Shown: positions 13,701 to 24,987 of the stretch, piece by piece
Layout: each line of letters starts with the position of its first letter
Position numbering within the stretch: position 1 is the stretch's first letter
Origin: Lingula anatina
Taxonomy: Eukaryota; Brachiopoda; Lingulata; Lingulida; Lingulidae
Direction: 5' to 3'
Assembly (NCBI RefSeq): GCF_001039355.2
Contig: NW_019775583.1
Span: 1,754-65,753 of the forward strand
Length of the DNA: 64,000 nucleotides
Notes under the pieces: model-generated
What the model was told of the DNA's origin: nothing
The model's database searches: none
What the model saw: only the letters and a program-made list of their open reading frames with translations
Translations under genes and position numbers: made by a program

Positions 13701-16700
13701 CTTGTAATTTAAATATCTAAAGCATCAACTTAAATGATCTTACATAACATACCCGTCTGACAGAAAACTCCTGTGAAGCCTGCTACGCATGCGCAGTAGA
13801 ATCCATTGACTTCGTCGTGGCACGTGGCTCCGTTATGGCAAGGGTCGCTTTCACACTCGTTTATGTCTTATGAAAGAAAAAGAAAAACTATGATAAACGT
13901 TCGCATTTTACACTAAATATATACAGCAATGAAACAACTCGTGCCTGCGTTTGGATTCGTTTTACTCTCTCAAATTCGGTGTAATGTTAATAAATAAAGA
14001 CAGAAAACTATTTGTTTCAAACAATTCAAATACTGACAGAGGCTAATTCTGAGTAAAAATTAGAGTATAAATAATCGCACTGACCCGTGTCGGGGGCCAA
14101 GCGTTACTCCTACATTGGCCAAAATCTTTTTTCGCGCAAATATGACAATAGAACCAAAGAATACATTTCATTTAGGTTTCTCTGAATTGACCATTTATTT
14201 TGTTGTTGTAGGTATCTTATTCTCTTGTAAAACAAACGCAGCGATTAAATTAGTGTGTTAGTAAATCACATGATAAATTGCTATATCTCCGTTGTTTAGT
14301 TAAAAGAAAACCCGCTAGAGGCGCTATTAGTGCAGTTACGTCATTGAAGGGCTAACAAAACGCCAAGCACTCTGAGAAGATGGCAGGTGGGCTTGCTAAA
14401 AATATTTTGACGAAATTTTGACGGCCATGCCATACCCGTTTCACAAAGTGTTCCCGTCCATCCGGCATAACAGGCGCAGTAGAACATACGATATAAATCC
14501 ACGCATCTCCCATTCAGGCATGGGCGGTTTATACACTCGTCAAGATCTGAAAGAGAGATGCCGTCATGCGTAATATGTATCCATTTTGTATTCATGGCGT
14601 ATCCAAGTATCCGTTTTAACATTTGAGGAATTGAAAATAATCGAAGATTTAATTGTGAATTAAGTTTTCTTTCTTTTAGTTATTCATTATTATTTATTTA
14701 TCTTGTGGAAAACAGGATTAACAAACTGACCCATTATCAAGGCAGCTCTCTCCACGATTGGTCGCACTGTCATATGTTGCCATGGTATTTGTAAACACGA
14801 CATTGGTTAATTCGAGTGAGCCTATCATTAATAACGACAAAAAGTTCATGTGATTGAGAAGAAAAAGGAGTCGACTTACCGTTCGCCATAACAGTCTCGT
14901 AAAGGAAATCGCTTGAAATGCTGAAACCGATTAAAAGCATGAACAGTCACCAAGTATAGTCTATAGATCTATACGAATTATCGAACGCTACTTTAGTTTT
15001 ACTTTGTTAGATCCACTTAAGTTTATAGTATATTTTTACATAGTTTTGCGTTTATTTTTCACCTCTATGAGGCATCTAATAAATAAATAAATAAATAAAA
15101 TGATAACAACTTTGGACTTTTGGATATCGCTAATGTCAGTGCCTCACCCTCTTATATTCACTGCCTGACAGCCAATAGTGAAATAGCCAGTTTGGTTTGC
15201 CATCGGCGTCCACGAAATATCAACAAAATACATATTCTCAGACATCTGCTCCACGGGAGTTCTCGTGACACCGTACGGCGCTAGCAGGATAAATTCATCT
15301 ATGCTGAAAAAATTTAAATGTGAAGCAGAAAACGAATCCCATTGAAATTCGACCTAAAACAAGAATCAGCAAACAATTTTGATCGAATGCAGCGTATCGA
15401 ATTTCTTTTTCTTAAATCTACTTTTCCCTTTTTTAACATGGCGTTCAAGACACTCTGCACCCGAAGTCGGTTGCATGACGTGCAACATCCCTCTCAAAAC
15501 ACAGAACAGAAATGTGTAAAGATAGTTAATACAAAGACAAAATTATATAGTAAACAATTTCCTTAGACTGCAAATCTTTCAAAGGGAAGTTTGACCTCGG
15601 CCTTCAAGATTAGGCTTCAGATTTCTTCATTGCTACATGGTATACACCTTCACAAATAAGGTACAGTCATGAGCATAGATATCCAACTGCATCGTTACAC
15701 AAATAAATCAGTATACTCTACATACGGGAACCGGCTAAGAATTCGGACCCTCCTGTGGAAGCTCGCAGCCGGCGCGATGGCTGTTGGACCGGAAGACAGT
15801 CCAGACTTCAACAAGACAGGGATGTCGTCATAGCTGCCAATTTCCAATGCTTTGATCAAAACCTAGTCAAATGACATGACAGTAAATGTCATAAACACAT
15901 CTTACAAACTTAGACATGTAAGACCGTAGTAATATATGCTAAATTCGGGTGTTTTTCGGTGAAATGCATTTATTTTCTCTCGGTATGCATGTCAAATAAT
16001 ACACTGCCACCCTCTTGCCATATATAAACATGAAATATTTCGGTGCCCCTAGAGGTGTTCCAGCATATACCGCTTGACTGTGGGTTTACAGTGGATTATC
16101 TCACTCGCAATAAGGATTGAAAGCGCACTTGCATAAGATATACAGGTGCGCTCGAGATGTCGGCCTTAAGTGGATGCCCAGATCTTGGTTTATCAGCCAA
16201 GCTTGTCCATTTCATTATTTTTAAAGATCTGTAACACATTAAATGATAGGCCTTATCAATCTCAACACTATTTAGTACGAGCTCACTGAGACAGCTTGGC
16301 AACACAGAATGGTCGCCACGAAAAAGAAATTCTCGCTGTTAGAACCCTGATAAAGGATGTCAAAAATGCCACGGTGATCTGTTGTGTTTATTTTTTGTAC
16401 TTTAATTAATGAGGCAAAACCATTGTAATTCTGAAGTTGTATTACCCGATAGCCTTCATGAGACATATTTTTTTTATTTTTTTAAACAAATAAATAACAA
16501 CAAGCAGTAAAGACAACGTTTAACACAAATTTGGCTTAAGTCACTATCACAAATCAATAATAAATTCACAAAACTGGCAATAGGCCTTTATGCTTACCTG
16601 TAAAGGTACAGCAGACAGCGGAGTCTCATCATTCTTCGTGGCTGCACCTAGCGTGATAGGTCTGCGCGGGAAATCTTCAATGATCAGCGCGACGGCATAC

Positions 16701-16767
16701 AAATCGCCATGATTAAAAACATCGGTGTTGGGTATATACAACGTGCAGTTCTGAAGTAAAAATACGA

Positions 16768-16805
<38 letters not shown>

Positions 16806-17396
16806 AAAATGGTCGGGGTGTATTTGTCTTTCCAAAGTATACTTTTGTTCCTTATGTCTAAACAATGTAACAATGTATTTTGAAACGATTCTCAAACAAA
16901 ATAAGCGGGCTTTGCCGAATTTGGCTCTCAACAGAGAAGTTCCTGGACATATGTCCACATACACCAATAGACTCACGTCGTACAAAATGGCCCCTTTCAG
17001 CCTGCCGCACACGCTGCCGCACTCCGTATCTCCGCGCCCCCAGCGGCACCGGACAAAATCACCCTCTGGGTCCAGCACCGGGAACTCTATGGTGGCGTCA
17101 CATCCACGGCAGACATTTATCCTGAAACCGAAAGGTAAATAGCATCACAGCTTCGGCACGTAGTCATAAAAAGGGCTAAGACATTAATACACCATGAATA
17201 CGCACGCCATTTACACGTACAAGCGCGTACACAAAGTTAAGACAGACATGCACATGCACATGCACGCACTTTAACATACATCAACACATACAAGCACTTA
17301 CACACATGTAGGCATACATCAACGAATGAGAGGATGAACACACACACACACACACAAACAAACAAGCACACGCTGGCGCATGCGTACACACATGAA

Positions 17397-17433
<37 letters not shown>

Positions 17434-19151
17434 GCACACACACACACAAGCAAATAAACATGTACAAGTGCAAACACAAATACACCCGCTAGCGAGCACA
17501 CACTTACACATTCACACACATTCACACATACGTAAGCGCGTGCATGCACACACACACACATACACACCTGTATGCCATCAATCCATAGGACTGGGGACTG
17601 GAGTTGGGCTTGTTGACGTCACTGCGGTAGCCTAGGTTTACCTGTGTGAGGACACTGAACGCCTCTCCACCACGCTCTGTTAGACCGATCCACGCCGACC
17701 CCGTAAAACTGGAACGCACAGGCATATTTATGTCAAGTTTATAATCTTTAATTGGAGCAGTGGCGGATTGAGGGGGAGGGGGGTCAGGGGGGTCCTGACC
17801 CCGACCCCCCTTCTGTTTCTGAAAAATATATCACACCAATATTCCCTCCTTAAATAAGAATTTTGACTAGCTAAATCATAGATTTAAACCGTACCAAAGG
17901 GCACTGTTTGCTCTCCAAAACACCAAAAAAAAAATTCTGGGCCCTTGATTAGGCCCCAAACCTTACACCAAAAGGTCAGCTTTGCATCCGAGGCCTGTCA
18001 TTCCGGACCCCCCTGCAAATAACCCTGGAACCGCCCCTGTGGACTGATGGTTCATTCTAGTTAACATCTAAGCGAGAGAGACGCAACCTTGTCAACTATA
18101 ATAAATTCTATGGCCAGTGACAGCTTTAATCAAATAATGTATGTAAAACATGACTGGATGACTATCAAACAGCACAGTAACTCGTGAGTCATAATCAATA
18201 TTAGTCTAAATATATGGCCAGCTGTCGCGCTAAACTTGGACAAATAATTCGTATCATTTGTCCAAGATCTAAATTAGTGAAACCAGCCTTTTTCCACCAC
18301 TTACCCGAGCACATAGCGTCCAAAGGTTTGAAAGGTGTAATCAAACGCTCTCTCGCCCTCCTCATAGTATTCTGTGGTGCTGACAGCTGTCACCGTGTAC
18401 ACGTGGTTTGACAAGTGTCTGGAACGCAGACAACCTGGTCCTGGCGACGGCGGGGAAAAAAGAGAACAGAAAAAGATGACAACGATGTCAAATAAATTAT
18501 TTGAATTTTTCTTGTCGATGTACGATGATAATGAGGCGCAGCTTCTGCAGGCGCTTAAGCCCCCTCTACACGACGGCGTCCTTTCTGCGACCTGTAGTAC
18601 GGTCCCGTTTGAATGTAAAAAAAAATAAATAAATACTTTTCGTGCCGCCAACTGGCCGATCAATAAGCATCCAGATGTCTGTGCCTCTTTTCTACAACTA
18701 CAACGATGCCAATTTCATGGTCGCACAATAGACGCAGAAAAGACGCCGTCCAGTGTAAAAGGGGTTTGAGGCAAGTGGGTGTGGTATTCGAATGAACGGC
18801 TTACTAAGGCTTCGTTCACATGCAATGTCTATTTTCTATTTTCTATTTTCGGTATGTCTTATGATCACGGTCTGTGCACTGAATATCCCGCCGCGTAATT
18901 ACTGGCAGCGCGAGCCAGTTACTTATAGTAACTTATAGTAACTGGCTCGCGCTGCCAGTAATTACGCCGCGGGATATTCAGTGCACAGACCGTGATCATA
19001 AGACATACCGAAAATAGAAAATAGAAAATAGAAAATAGACATTGCATGTGAACGAAGCCTTAAACTGACCGGGGCAAGAGCATGTTCTCAACACGGAAGA
19101 TCGTGTCATATTGGACGAAGTAATAGATCATCTTTCGTGAAAAATTGTCAT

Positions 19152-19188
<37 letters not shown>

Positions 19189-20465
19189 TGTCGCATGCGC
19201 AGAGCTAGTCATACCGGAGTAACACTTCCAGGATCCCATAATAAATGTTCCCTCTTGACCAACGTGTCTGACACTGCACCGTGGACCACAGGGCCCAGTT
19301 CCCAGTCTCCACGCTGACCGGTAGTAAAACTCAACCTAATTTGTACAGATAATGATAATAATAATTATAATTATAGCTCATCACTTGTCTATCAATTTAT
19401 CATAATAACAATAATACTAACATCAATAATAACAACAGAGATTTGAACTAGGCCGTTCCACTTGGACAGATCGACAACTTGATAGCCTGCATATTATGTA
19501 AGAGAGTCAAGTCCCGGTAATCGAAGCGTCCGCGATGGACACGGTCAGTTTAACTAACCAGCAGAGATCGTGCATGTGAAAGGAGCAAAACCTGCTTTAG
19601 TGAGGATCTGTCAGAGTTGGCTAATGAAACGAGTTCGAAGAGAAGCACCTTAATCATCTGCCTGTTTAGTATTTCTTAACAGCAATAACTACGATGTCGG
19701 TAGAAAGGTGGCACTTTTGGACTGGTCGCTGTAATAAGTCGACTTCCAAAAAACGATTACCCCCTTTAAAAATAAGGTCGATATTTCCTTCTAAAAATTT
19801 AATGTTCAGGGCGTCATTGCGATCTAAGCGTTACGGGGGTCGTGCTAGTAAAACTAGATTATTTAATAAAAATTGGTTAAAAAATCATCAAATGCAAGCG
19901 CAGTGGGGATATGAGCAATGATTCGAGAGCAAAAGAATTCTTTCGAGGGAAATTTTGATTTGGCGGGAAAATCCTCGAATAAATTGCATTAACTTTTTCA
20001 TCCCATACAGTACCTTCAGGTGGTCGTTTTTGTGGCATCTCCAGCTGATTGTAGCACCTCGGAAGTGACTCGCTGAAGAGAAGATGAAAAAAAGACATTT
20101 ACTGAACGACGCACTCGCGCAGAATCGAAACATGCACACTCATTTTAACGTTACACTCCGACAGACCCGAAAGAGTAAGAGTTTGATCTTGCGGTTTTCG
20201 TTATGGCAATAAACTGTTCTTGATAATGGTAATCTCTTCACAAACTACTGCTACCGGCATTTGCATATGTAGATAACCCAGCTTATCAAATGGGATGTCT
20301 AAATTATTGAAACACATAGAAAACAAAGCAAAATATCGTGAATGTGTTACAGAGGTTAACATTGATTAAGTTAGAAAAATCGGACTACAAACCATATGTG
20401 AATGCAGGTATCGCGGAGATGAGTGTTAGAGTAAAATACAAGGTGGTTGCAGACTGGTGCCACAT
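3512..20465 (-). CDS. Secreted mosaic protein: N-terminal SHFRG region, 7 EGF, PAN-like, VWA, TSP1, SUEL lectin
   Basis: Twenty-eight coding exons join in one open frame of 1361 codons, with every junction phase matching. Exons, 5' to 3': 20465–20393, 20072–20014, 19335–19215, 18440–18305, 17708–17568, 17121–16977, 16750–16598, 15862–15726, 15303–15148, 14920–14880, 14546–14436, 13866–13753, 13533–13411, 13089–12970, 12597–12484, 11895–11785, 11545–11435, 11192–11050, 10729–10342, 9915–9740, 9371–9202, 8912–8794, 7707–7431, 6824–6710, 6390–6174, 6000–5848, 4364–4276, 3784–3512. The ATG at 20465 begins a 24-residue signal peptide ([11 protein letters not shown]..., hydrophobic core, then 'IPAFTYG'), so the product is secreted. 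The domain mix is typical of extracellular matrix, adhesion or recognition proteins of invertebrates; I know no named orthologue. An AG just upstream at about 20511 suggests a separate 5' UTR exon. The 3' end is uncertain, because a strong donor (GTGAGT) at 3591–3586 could extend the gene leftwards. Confidence 0.85.
4695..4731. repeat. Poly(A) run
   Basis: About 37 consecutive A residues, inside the intron between mosaic-gene exons 26 and 27. Confidence 0.9.
5620..5800. mobile_element. MITE-like element, 'GTCGGCCATATT' family
   Basis: Left end near 'GAGCATTCGCAAC' and right end near 'GATTTGAATGCGG', forming imperfect inverted ends, with the family core 'GGTCGGCCATATTTGGTCCG'. It sits just downstream (on the minus strand) of the TSP1 exon. 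Boundaries are approximate. Confidence 0.5.
5848..6000 (-). other. Exon 26: thrombospondin type 1 repeat
   Basis: Residues about 1191–1242, one phase 1–1 exon. It contains '[23 protein letters not shown]', the full WxxWxxCSxxCGGGxxxRxRxC signature, followed by three more cysteines ending 'QCGLRCCNG'. TSP1 repeats bind matrix glycans and receptors, and the tryptophans are usual sites of C-mannosylation. Confidence 0.93.
6174..7707 (-). other. Exons 23–25: von Willebrand factor A domain with degenerate MIDAS
   Basis: Residues about 988–1191 over 7707–7431, 6824–6710 and 6390–6174. The first strand '[13 protein letters not shown]' matches the VWA start, 'RFGVIQVSG' the second, '[14 protein letters not shown]' the GGxTxTxxAL helix, and '[12 protein letters not shown]' the 'aGi.vyaiGig' strand. 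In the metal-binding DxSxS motif the last Ser is Arg (D999-G-S1001-Y-R1003), the usual threonine loop is altered, and the later TDG is replaced by 'SCG'. Metal-dependent ligand binding is therefore doubtful, although the fold looks kept. Confidence 0.85.
8794..9915 (-). other. Exons 20–22: unassigned cysteine-rich segment
   Basis: Residues about 833–988, encoded by 9915–9740, 9371–9202 and 8912–8794. Cysteines fall in '[18 protein letters not shown]', '[13 protein letters not shown]', '[15 protein letters not shown]' and 'GTCTPDRN...VLACMS'. The 'CAEECKH' stretch resembles a second partial PAN motif. Splice phases are consistent on both sides, so the exons belong to this gene. I cannot assign a domain. 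Confidence 0.6.
10342..11192 (-). other. Exons 18–19: PAN/apple-like segment
   Basis: Residues about 656–833. Exon 18 (11192–11050) carries '[16 protein letters not shown]', the 'GG.S.eeCa..C' pattern of PAN/apple domains, and exon 19 (10729–10342) continues '[12 protein letters not shown]', matching the 'C.ayt' strand, with another Cys in 'QQKCRNF'. The rest of exon 19 is charged, low in cysteine and unassigned. PAN domains bind proteins or carbohydrates. The acceptor is the AG at 11194–11193; the nearer AG in 'TTGCAG' would break the frame. Confidence 0.55.
11435..14546 (-). other. Seven consecutive EGF-module exons
   Basis: Seven exons (14546–14436, 13866–13753, 13533–13411, 13089–12970, 12597–12484, 11895–11785, 11545–11435) each encode exactly one six-cysteine EGF module, residues about 388–655, and all are phase 1–1, the classic shuffling unit. 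Modules 1, 2, 5 and 6 start DLDEC, DINEC, EIDEC and DIDEC, the calcium-binding EGF signature. Module 5 carries an additional cysteine (CLNCGVC where CLNGGVC is usual). Module 3 ends with an unusual three-residue extension, 'RIP', before the donor. Confidence 0.92.
12262..12400. mobile_element. Truncated copy of the 'CAGGGGCGG' element family
   Basis: It shares 'TCACACCAATGTTCC' and 'ATTTTGACTAGCTGAATCAT' with the longer copies at 17758–18039 and 56063–56337. It lies in the intron between EGF modules 5 and 6. One end is missing. Confidence 0.5.
16770..16800. repeat. (GA)n microsatellite
   Basis: About 15 GA units in the intron before mosaic-gene exon 7 (minus strand CT tract, close to the acceptor at 16751). 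Confidence 0.9.
17338..17570. repeat. (AC)n-rich microsatellite block
   Basis: An interrupted CA repeat of about 230 bases directly at the 3' side of mosaic-gene exon 5. On the minus strand its GT repeats start inside the donor (CAG/GTGTGT), so the repeat supplies the donor. Long apparent frames here are repeat artefacts. Confidence 0.85.
17758..18039. mobile_element. Non-autonomous DNA transposon with CAG(G/T)GGCGGA-type ends
   Basis: About 282 bases in mosaic-gene intron 4. The left end reads CAGTGGCGGATTGAG and the right end AACCGCCCCTG, which are imperfect inverted repeats. The interior closely matches 56063–56337 in reverse orientation. No open reading frame is visible. Confidence 0.65.
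18805..19062. mobile_element. Near-perfect 258-bp palindrome (foldback element)
   Basis: The two arms of about 120 bases mirror each other from TAAGGCTTCGTTCACATG at the left to its complement at the right. They enclose a small centre of repeated 'ACTTATAGTA'. Each arm carries the (TATTTTC)n tract, and they differ mainly in its repeat number. The element sits in mosaic-gene intron 3 and is most simply a foldback-type MITE. Confidence 0.85.
19154..19185. repeat. (GA)n microsatellite
   Basis: About 15 GA units between the palindrome and mosaic-gene exon 3. Confidence 0.9.
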
Positions 20466-20511
20466 CGCACTGTTCTTCCTTGCCCTGGTTCTCTTAAACT
20501 GAGGAATCTGA

Positions 20512-22003
20512 AACATACACTTAAAGTGCATATATTGGCGTCACAAAACTTGGCGAGTTTGGAAGCTTAGTTGTCTAATGAAATTGCCCAAGCTCTACAC
20601 AAAGGGGAATCAGACAAAAGAAGTGCACCCACCTGGGCAAGGTGTCAAAATAAGACAATTACACGAACAATAAAACAACAAGTCGGTTTTCCATGATCGT
20701 TGGTGGACTCTTCCATTATATCTCTGCTTTAAATCCAAGACTCAATGGTCCTTGTACAAATTAATCAGGTACTGGGAACATTAAGTACTGTAAGGTGTCT
20801 TGAAGCTTGCAACGTGTATGGAAGGTTAAAAGTTAGACCCAGCTAAGCACTGTAAGGCACCGTTGTCAATGTCCCTGTGAGCGATGTTATATTTTTTACA
20901 AATTCGACATTATAATAGTTACGTTGAAGTTGTTCAGGGAAAATCCAGAAAAAGTCAACAATAGCCAGTTTAAAAGGTTAATGTTAGGTTGTTCCCGCCA
21001 AAAATTTGTTCACCTGTTTTTTTTTTAAACTAAAGTAGGAAATTACAGCAAGACGAAGGACTCTTAAAGGTGTTAATATTCAAGCTGCAAACTTATCACA
21101 AGGGCGAATAAAGGTACACTCCATGAGTTTGAAAATCCCCAAATGCTTATCCACAGCCTCTTAATAAAACTTTAAAAACGATTTAAGTTCTGCAGCTTAT
21201 CTGATGTTGATATTACCATTAGAGCTTATTGGAAAATGGTTGCTGTTATAATGACTGGCCAGTGTTCTACGCTAAAATCAACCTTTGTAACTTTTATATA
21301 AAGTCGAATCGAAGTGCAGAGAGGGATAGATAAATGATTCGTGGGTAAAACTTACTTATTTGCCCGGGAAAAAACACTTTGGCAGGTAAATCTCGTGGAG
21401 AGTACCTTTACCGATGAGTACGTAGACTCAACAATTTAGCTCAGTGGTAGAATTAACTCATGATATTTAAAGTTAAATTACGAAGAATAACTTTGCCGGC
21501 AGACTTCAAACACATCAAAGTAATCACGCGAAATTACCATTAAAGTGATTGTCTCCGACATACAGATTCAAGAACATACAACAGTGTTAATAGACAAGCC
21601 CGGCAAAGGACAATGGGCACTGGCGTCGCGAAACGAGACACGGAGGCACAAACAAGCAATAAACATAAATAATTACACAGCTTACGCAACTCAATATATT
21701 TTGAGGCTTTTATAAGTCGAAGAGAGCGGAATATATGTAGCTTTATTAAGGCTTACATACGTCTCTTTTTTTCTGTTATTTTTGTGAGGAATTATTAACA
21801 CACTAAATAAATAAATAAATAAATGAATAAATAAATAAATAAATAAAAAAAAAATAAATAATTCTGTCAACATAAGAGTTACAAACAAAAGAAATAAACT
21901 GCCGGACTGTGTCATAAATACAGAATCACTAAATGACTTCAAAGGTAAACTTTACAACGGACACTGGTCAAAAAGGCGCTTCTTCCTGAGACCATGTGGT
22001 AAG
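20512..22003. other. Non-coding stretch 5' of the mosaic gene
   Basis: No supported exon. It would hold the promoter and any 5' UTR exon of the minus-strand gene, but I see no clear core promoter. Sequence near 21200–21290 matches, in inverted orientation, sequence near 23560–23640 (shared 'TAATGACTGGCCAGT' and 'GATGTTGATATT'), so both are probably copies of one dispersed element. An (ATAA)n run lies at about 21803–21860. Confidence 0.5.
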
Positions 22004-22243
22004 CAGGGCAGATCCAGAACGTTTTGAAGGGGGGTCCAGTTTCTTAGGGATTGACAGGCCTTGGATTGTGAGGCCGACCCTCATCCCCATGGCTTCAGGT
22101 TCGTGGGCACGCTCGAGGGCCCCCAAAAAGAAATTGGTGTCTTGGAGGTCAAACGGGGCCATTAAGTACAGTTTAGAATTATGATTCAGCTAGACATATT
22201 TTTGGTGAAGGACCTCCCTGACACCACCCCTAAATCCCCCGCT
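22004..22243. mobile_element. 'CAGGGGCGG'-family element copy
   Basis: It begins CAGGGCAGATCCAGAACG and ends near ACCACCCCTAAATCC. Its interior shares the 'GGGCCCCC...' and 'GATTGACAGGCC' tracts with other family members. Boundaries are approximate. Confidence 0.45.
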
Positions 22244-22258
22244 GGTAAGTACACATAT

Positions 22259-22640
22259 CTACAGACAGACATTTAACACTGACCGACCACAGAGGAGAGC
22301 GGACAGCTCAGGTTTTGACCATTTGGACCTGGGTTGTCCAGTTGTCCTGGCTCTGAGGCTGATTTTGAATACGTGGGGAAATGGACCCCTGCCACACACT
22401 GTCACTTCAGACCAATAACGTTTCTCTGGACTCGCGAAACGCATCAATACGTGGCCCTCGCTACTTTTTCTTATTTCGTTTATCGTGTGTGTTGACTTTG
22501 AACAATTCTTAACTCATCATGAGACTTCTTACCTGTGTCCATCCCATGCCACCTTGATGTGTCCACCATTTTGAACCTCCATGGTCAAGGTCGAGCTGAG
22601 CTGCAGTCGTAACGTGGAGAGGTCCCGAGTTAACTAAGCT
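22259..22640 (-). CDS. Weak candidate two-exon coding fragment, unknown
   Basis: One exon about 22640–22533 (acceptor TTAG at its start, donor ACAG/GTAAGA) reads 'LRLQLSSTLTMEVQNGGHIK', and a second from 22460 (acceptor GTAG) continues in phase with 'GHVLMRFASPEKRYWSEVTV' to a stop at 22259. The separating intron would be only 72 bases, shorter than its neighbours. I recognise no domain and cannot see a start. It could be the 3' end of a gene lying to the right, a decayed fragment or chance. Confidence 0.2.
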
Positions 22641-23129
22641 ATGCGACCAGCCAAACACAGCGGAGGGTCTGACGCCACGGAATCGCGATCTTTTGACTTT
22701 GTCATGGGACAGCGGTTGGGACTAGAGATTTAGAGAGAATTACTTCGATGATTGTGAAGGACTGTGGTTATAGAACCGTGTCGGAGATGACGAGTGTTCG
22801 TGTCTCTCTTCAACGCGAGTTGCTTCATTGTGATCGCCATGCTCTGTTACCCTTTACCATGTCCAAACATGTATTATCACTTTTCACGTATAGTTAGTTA
22901 AATGGATTTATTTTCGTGACAATGCCGAATATATACAAATATAATACAATAATGTGATTATATAAGTAACGGCCCAGCCCTATGGGCTTACAAAGTCACC
23001 GGTTACCAAACATTAATTATATAGAAGCTTCTTTCTGACCTGATAGCAGTTAAAGAGAAACCTCGCTGTGCTTCTATGAAAATCTGTAAAAAGCACTTGA
23101 GGTCTCTCTTAAACCTCTTCCAGGTCATA

Positions 23130-23952
23130 TATTAAACATATTAAACATATTCCCATAATTTTTTTTCTGGCTAATTCTGTGTACATGTCTGCACTGCGAT
23201 CAATGAGAAATTTCGCACCGAATTGCCGTCATCATTTACATGTAGCTGCGCTCTGGTAGAGAGTGATACTTTTTTTTTTGCTGTGTGAAGGCGACAGAGC
23301 AACAATATAGCCGAATAAAAATGACCCTTTGGTCTATTGAAAAAACATATCTACACGAATGAAGTAATTTATAAACTTAGTCCTATTCATTCTTTAGAAC
23401 AAAATGCGTGAGTATTAATAATCTCTGCTTGCGATGTCGTGTTGGATTTATTAAAGACACACTGCATGAGATGTACCCGCCATAATGGATTTTCCCTGGA
23501 AAATATCATTTATCTATCCCTATCTGCACTTGGATTTGACCTTTGATAAAAGTTTGGTGTTAGCTTAAAATGACTGGCCAGTCATTATAGCAGCGACCAT
23601 CTTCCTATATGCTTCCTATGTAAATATCAACATCAAGTACGCTCCAGAATAAATCATTTGAGGGCTTAAATCGTTTTTTAATGTGTATGTAAGATTTATA
23701 AGAAGCTGTGGATGGCAAAAATAAGTACTTGGGGAAATTTTTCAAACTAGTGGAGTGAACCTTAAACCGTGAAACCGCACGTGGTACCGTGACAAGAGAG
23801 GATCCTGAACCAGTCGTGTACATTTAGATTAAAAAAAACAAAAAACAAAGGGACATTACTTCCTGCCATTCTTTTTTCTCGACAAGAAAAAGCACAATTT
23901 CTCCCTCTCACGAACCATGGCTCGACCCATATGTACACATAGAAAAAATAAG

Positions 23953-24003
<51 letters not shown>

Positions 24004-24986
24004 ATCTTAAAGAACTTCAGGTGAAAAAAATGAGTGTGTATTCGTATGATAAATTACCAGCACAATAAACACGTACTAAAGGTCAAACATCAGAGAAAGG
24101 AGGGAGCAAGAACAAACACAAAACAAGATATTATGGTGAAATGAGAGAACAAAAAACGTATTCAAAGGTGATACAACGTCCTGGGTGTTTATTAAAAAAT
24201 TGAACAGTGAAGTTACTATCCCAATTTCCACGCACGGAGGGTCCTAACCAGATGAAAGCCAGGACGTGAGAGGACAGACAGCAATACGGCCTGGAATGTC
24301 ATTTTAAATTCTCTTCCTCAGGGCTGTCACAGAAAACAGTGCTATCATCGTGTTGTTCGTGTTTAGGAGAGACCCACTCTAGTGTTACCCAGTGATCATC
24401 ACGGTACAGTTAAACATTTTATTCCCCTTCCCCTGGCTCTTAATAAGAGAGTTACCATCCCGATTTTCGTGCACAGATGAAAATTTTATTTTATTTGAAA
24501 TAAAAAAAAACCCGGACCATTTCATTATCAGTATGCAGTTAGGCTAACATTGCATCAGGTTATTTGAGGACGTCGTCGGTTGTTATCCCACATTATCCAG
24601 CTGCTGATTACTGCAATTACTGATTGATATACCAGCAGTGCATGTGTACCATTCTTTACATGCTCAGACAACATCAGACAGCATCAGGGCGGTATACCCG
24701 CCATATTGACCTTGGCTGTCCGCACATGCTCAGTGTGACCGCTGCGGTCACGTTTGTCACATTTGATGGGCAGGTTTATTGGATGGGCGGAGCTGGGTGC
24801 CGTTTATTGCCTGTGCTGTAGTAGACCTTTCACAACCTTTCACCGAAGAACTGAAGTGCGTGAATGTTGTGAAAGGGGTCTTCTTCAAAGGTTTTTTGTC
24901 AGTTCTTAGAATTATTCCAGAACAGAAAGACGAGATAACGTCAAATACCTCAGACTGTGTGTTGTGTGAATGACAGTACAATACAA
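23130..24986. repeat. Direct duplication, copy 1
   Basis: Copy 1 of a 1.86-kb duplicated block. It starts 'TATTAAACATATTAAACAT' and ends where an (AATAC)n microsatellite begins, at a single N (24987). Differences from copy 2 cluster in the first 300 bases: a few substitutions and a 7-base indel. The remaining roughly 1.5 kb appears identical, including an (ATAA)n tract. I see no gene in it; its open frames lack domains and splice context. Confidence 0.93.
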
Positions 24987-24987
24987 N

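Larger units (their letters stand above)
14880..20072 (-). other. Exons 2–10: conserved N-terminal extracellular region
   Basis: Residues about 25–387. It opens with '[12 protein letters not shown]', then '[12 protein letters not shown]'. Exon 5 contains '[10 protein letters not shown]' and exon 6 contains '[13 protein letters not shown]' with paired cysteines. Exon 7 contains '[10 protein letters not shown]' and ends 'PLSAVPLQ', and exon 9 has '[21 protein letters not shown]'-type sequence. From memory, this order (SHFRGG start, N.SP, D.DGD.vRCRW, G.YAVA.qIEDF, PLS.VP.QF, P...Q.G.h..C..A.D) recurs in large secreted EGF-containing proteins of echinoderms, lancelets, molluscs and cnidarians. 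I do not know a reliable domain name or function for it. Intron 4 holds a mobile-element copy (17758–18039) and intron 3 holds the long palindrome. Confidence 0.7.

Noticed and set aside
17237-17567. Long Cys/Val-rich frames on the minus strand
   Set aside because: They translate a (GT)n microsatellite and have no splice or domain context.
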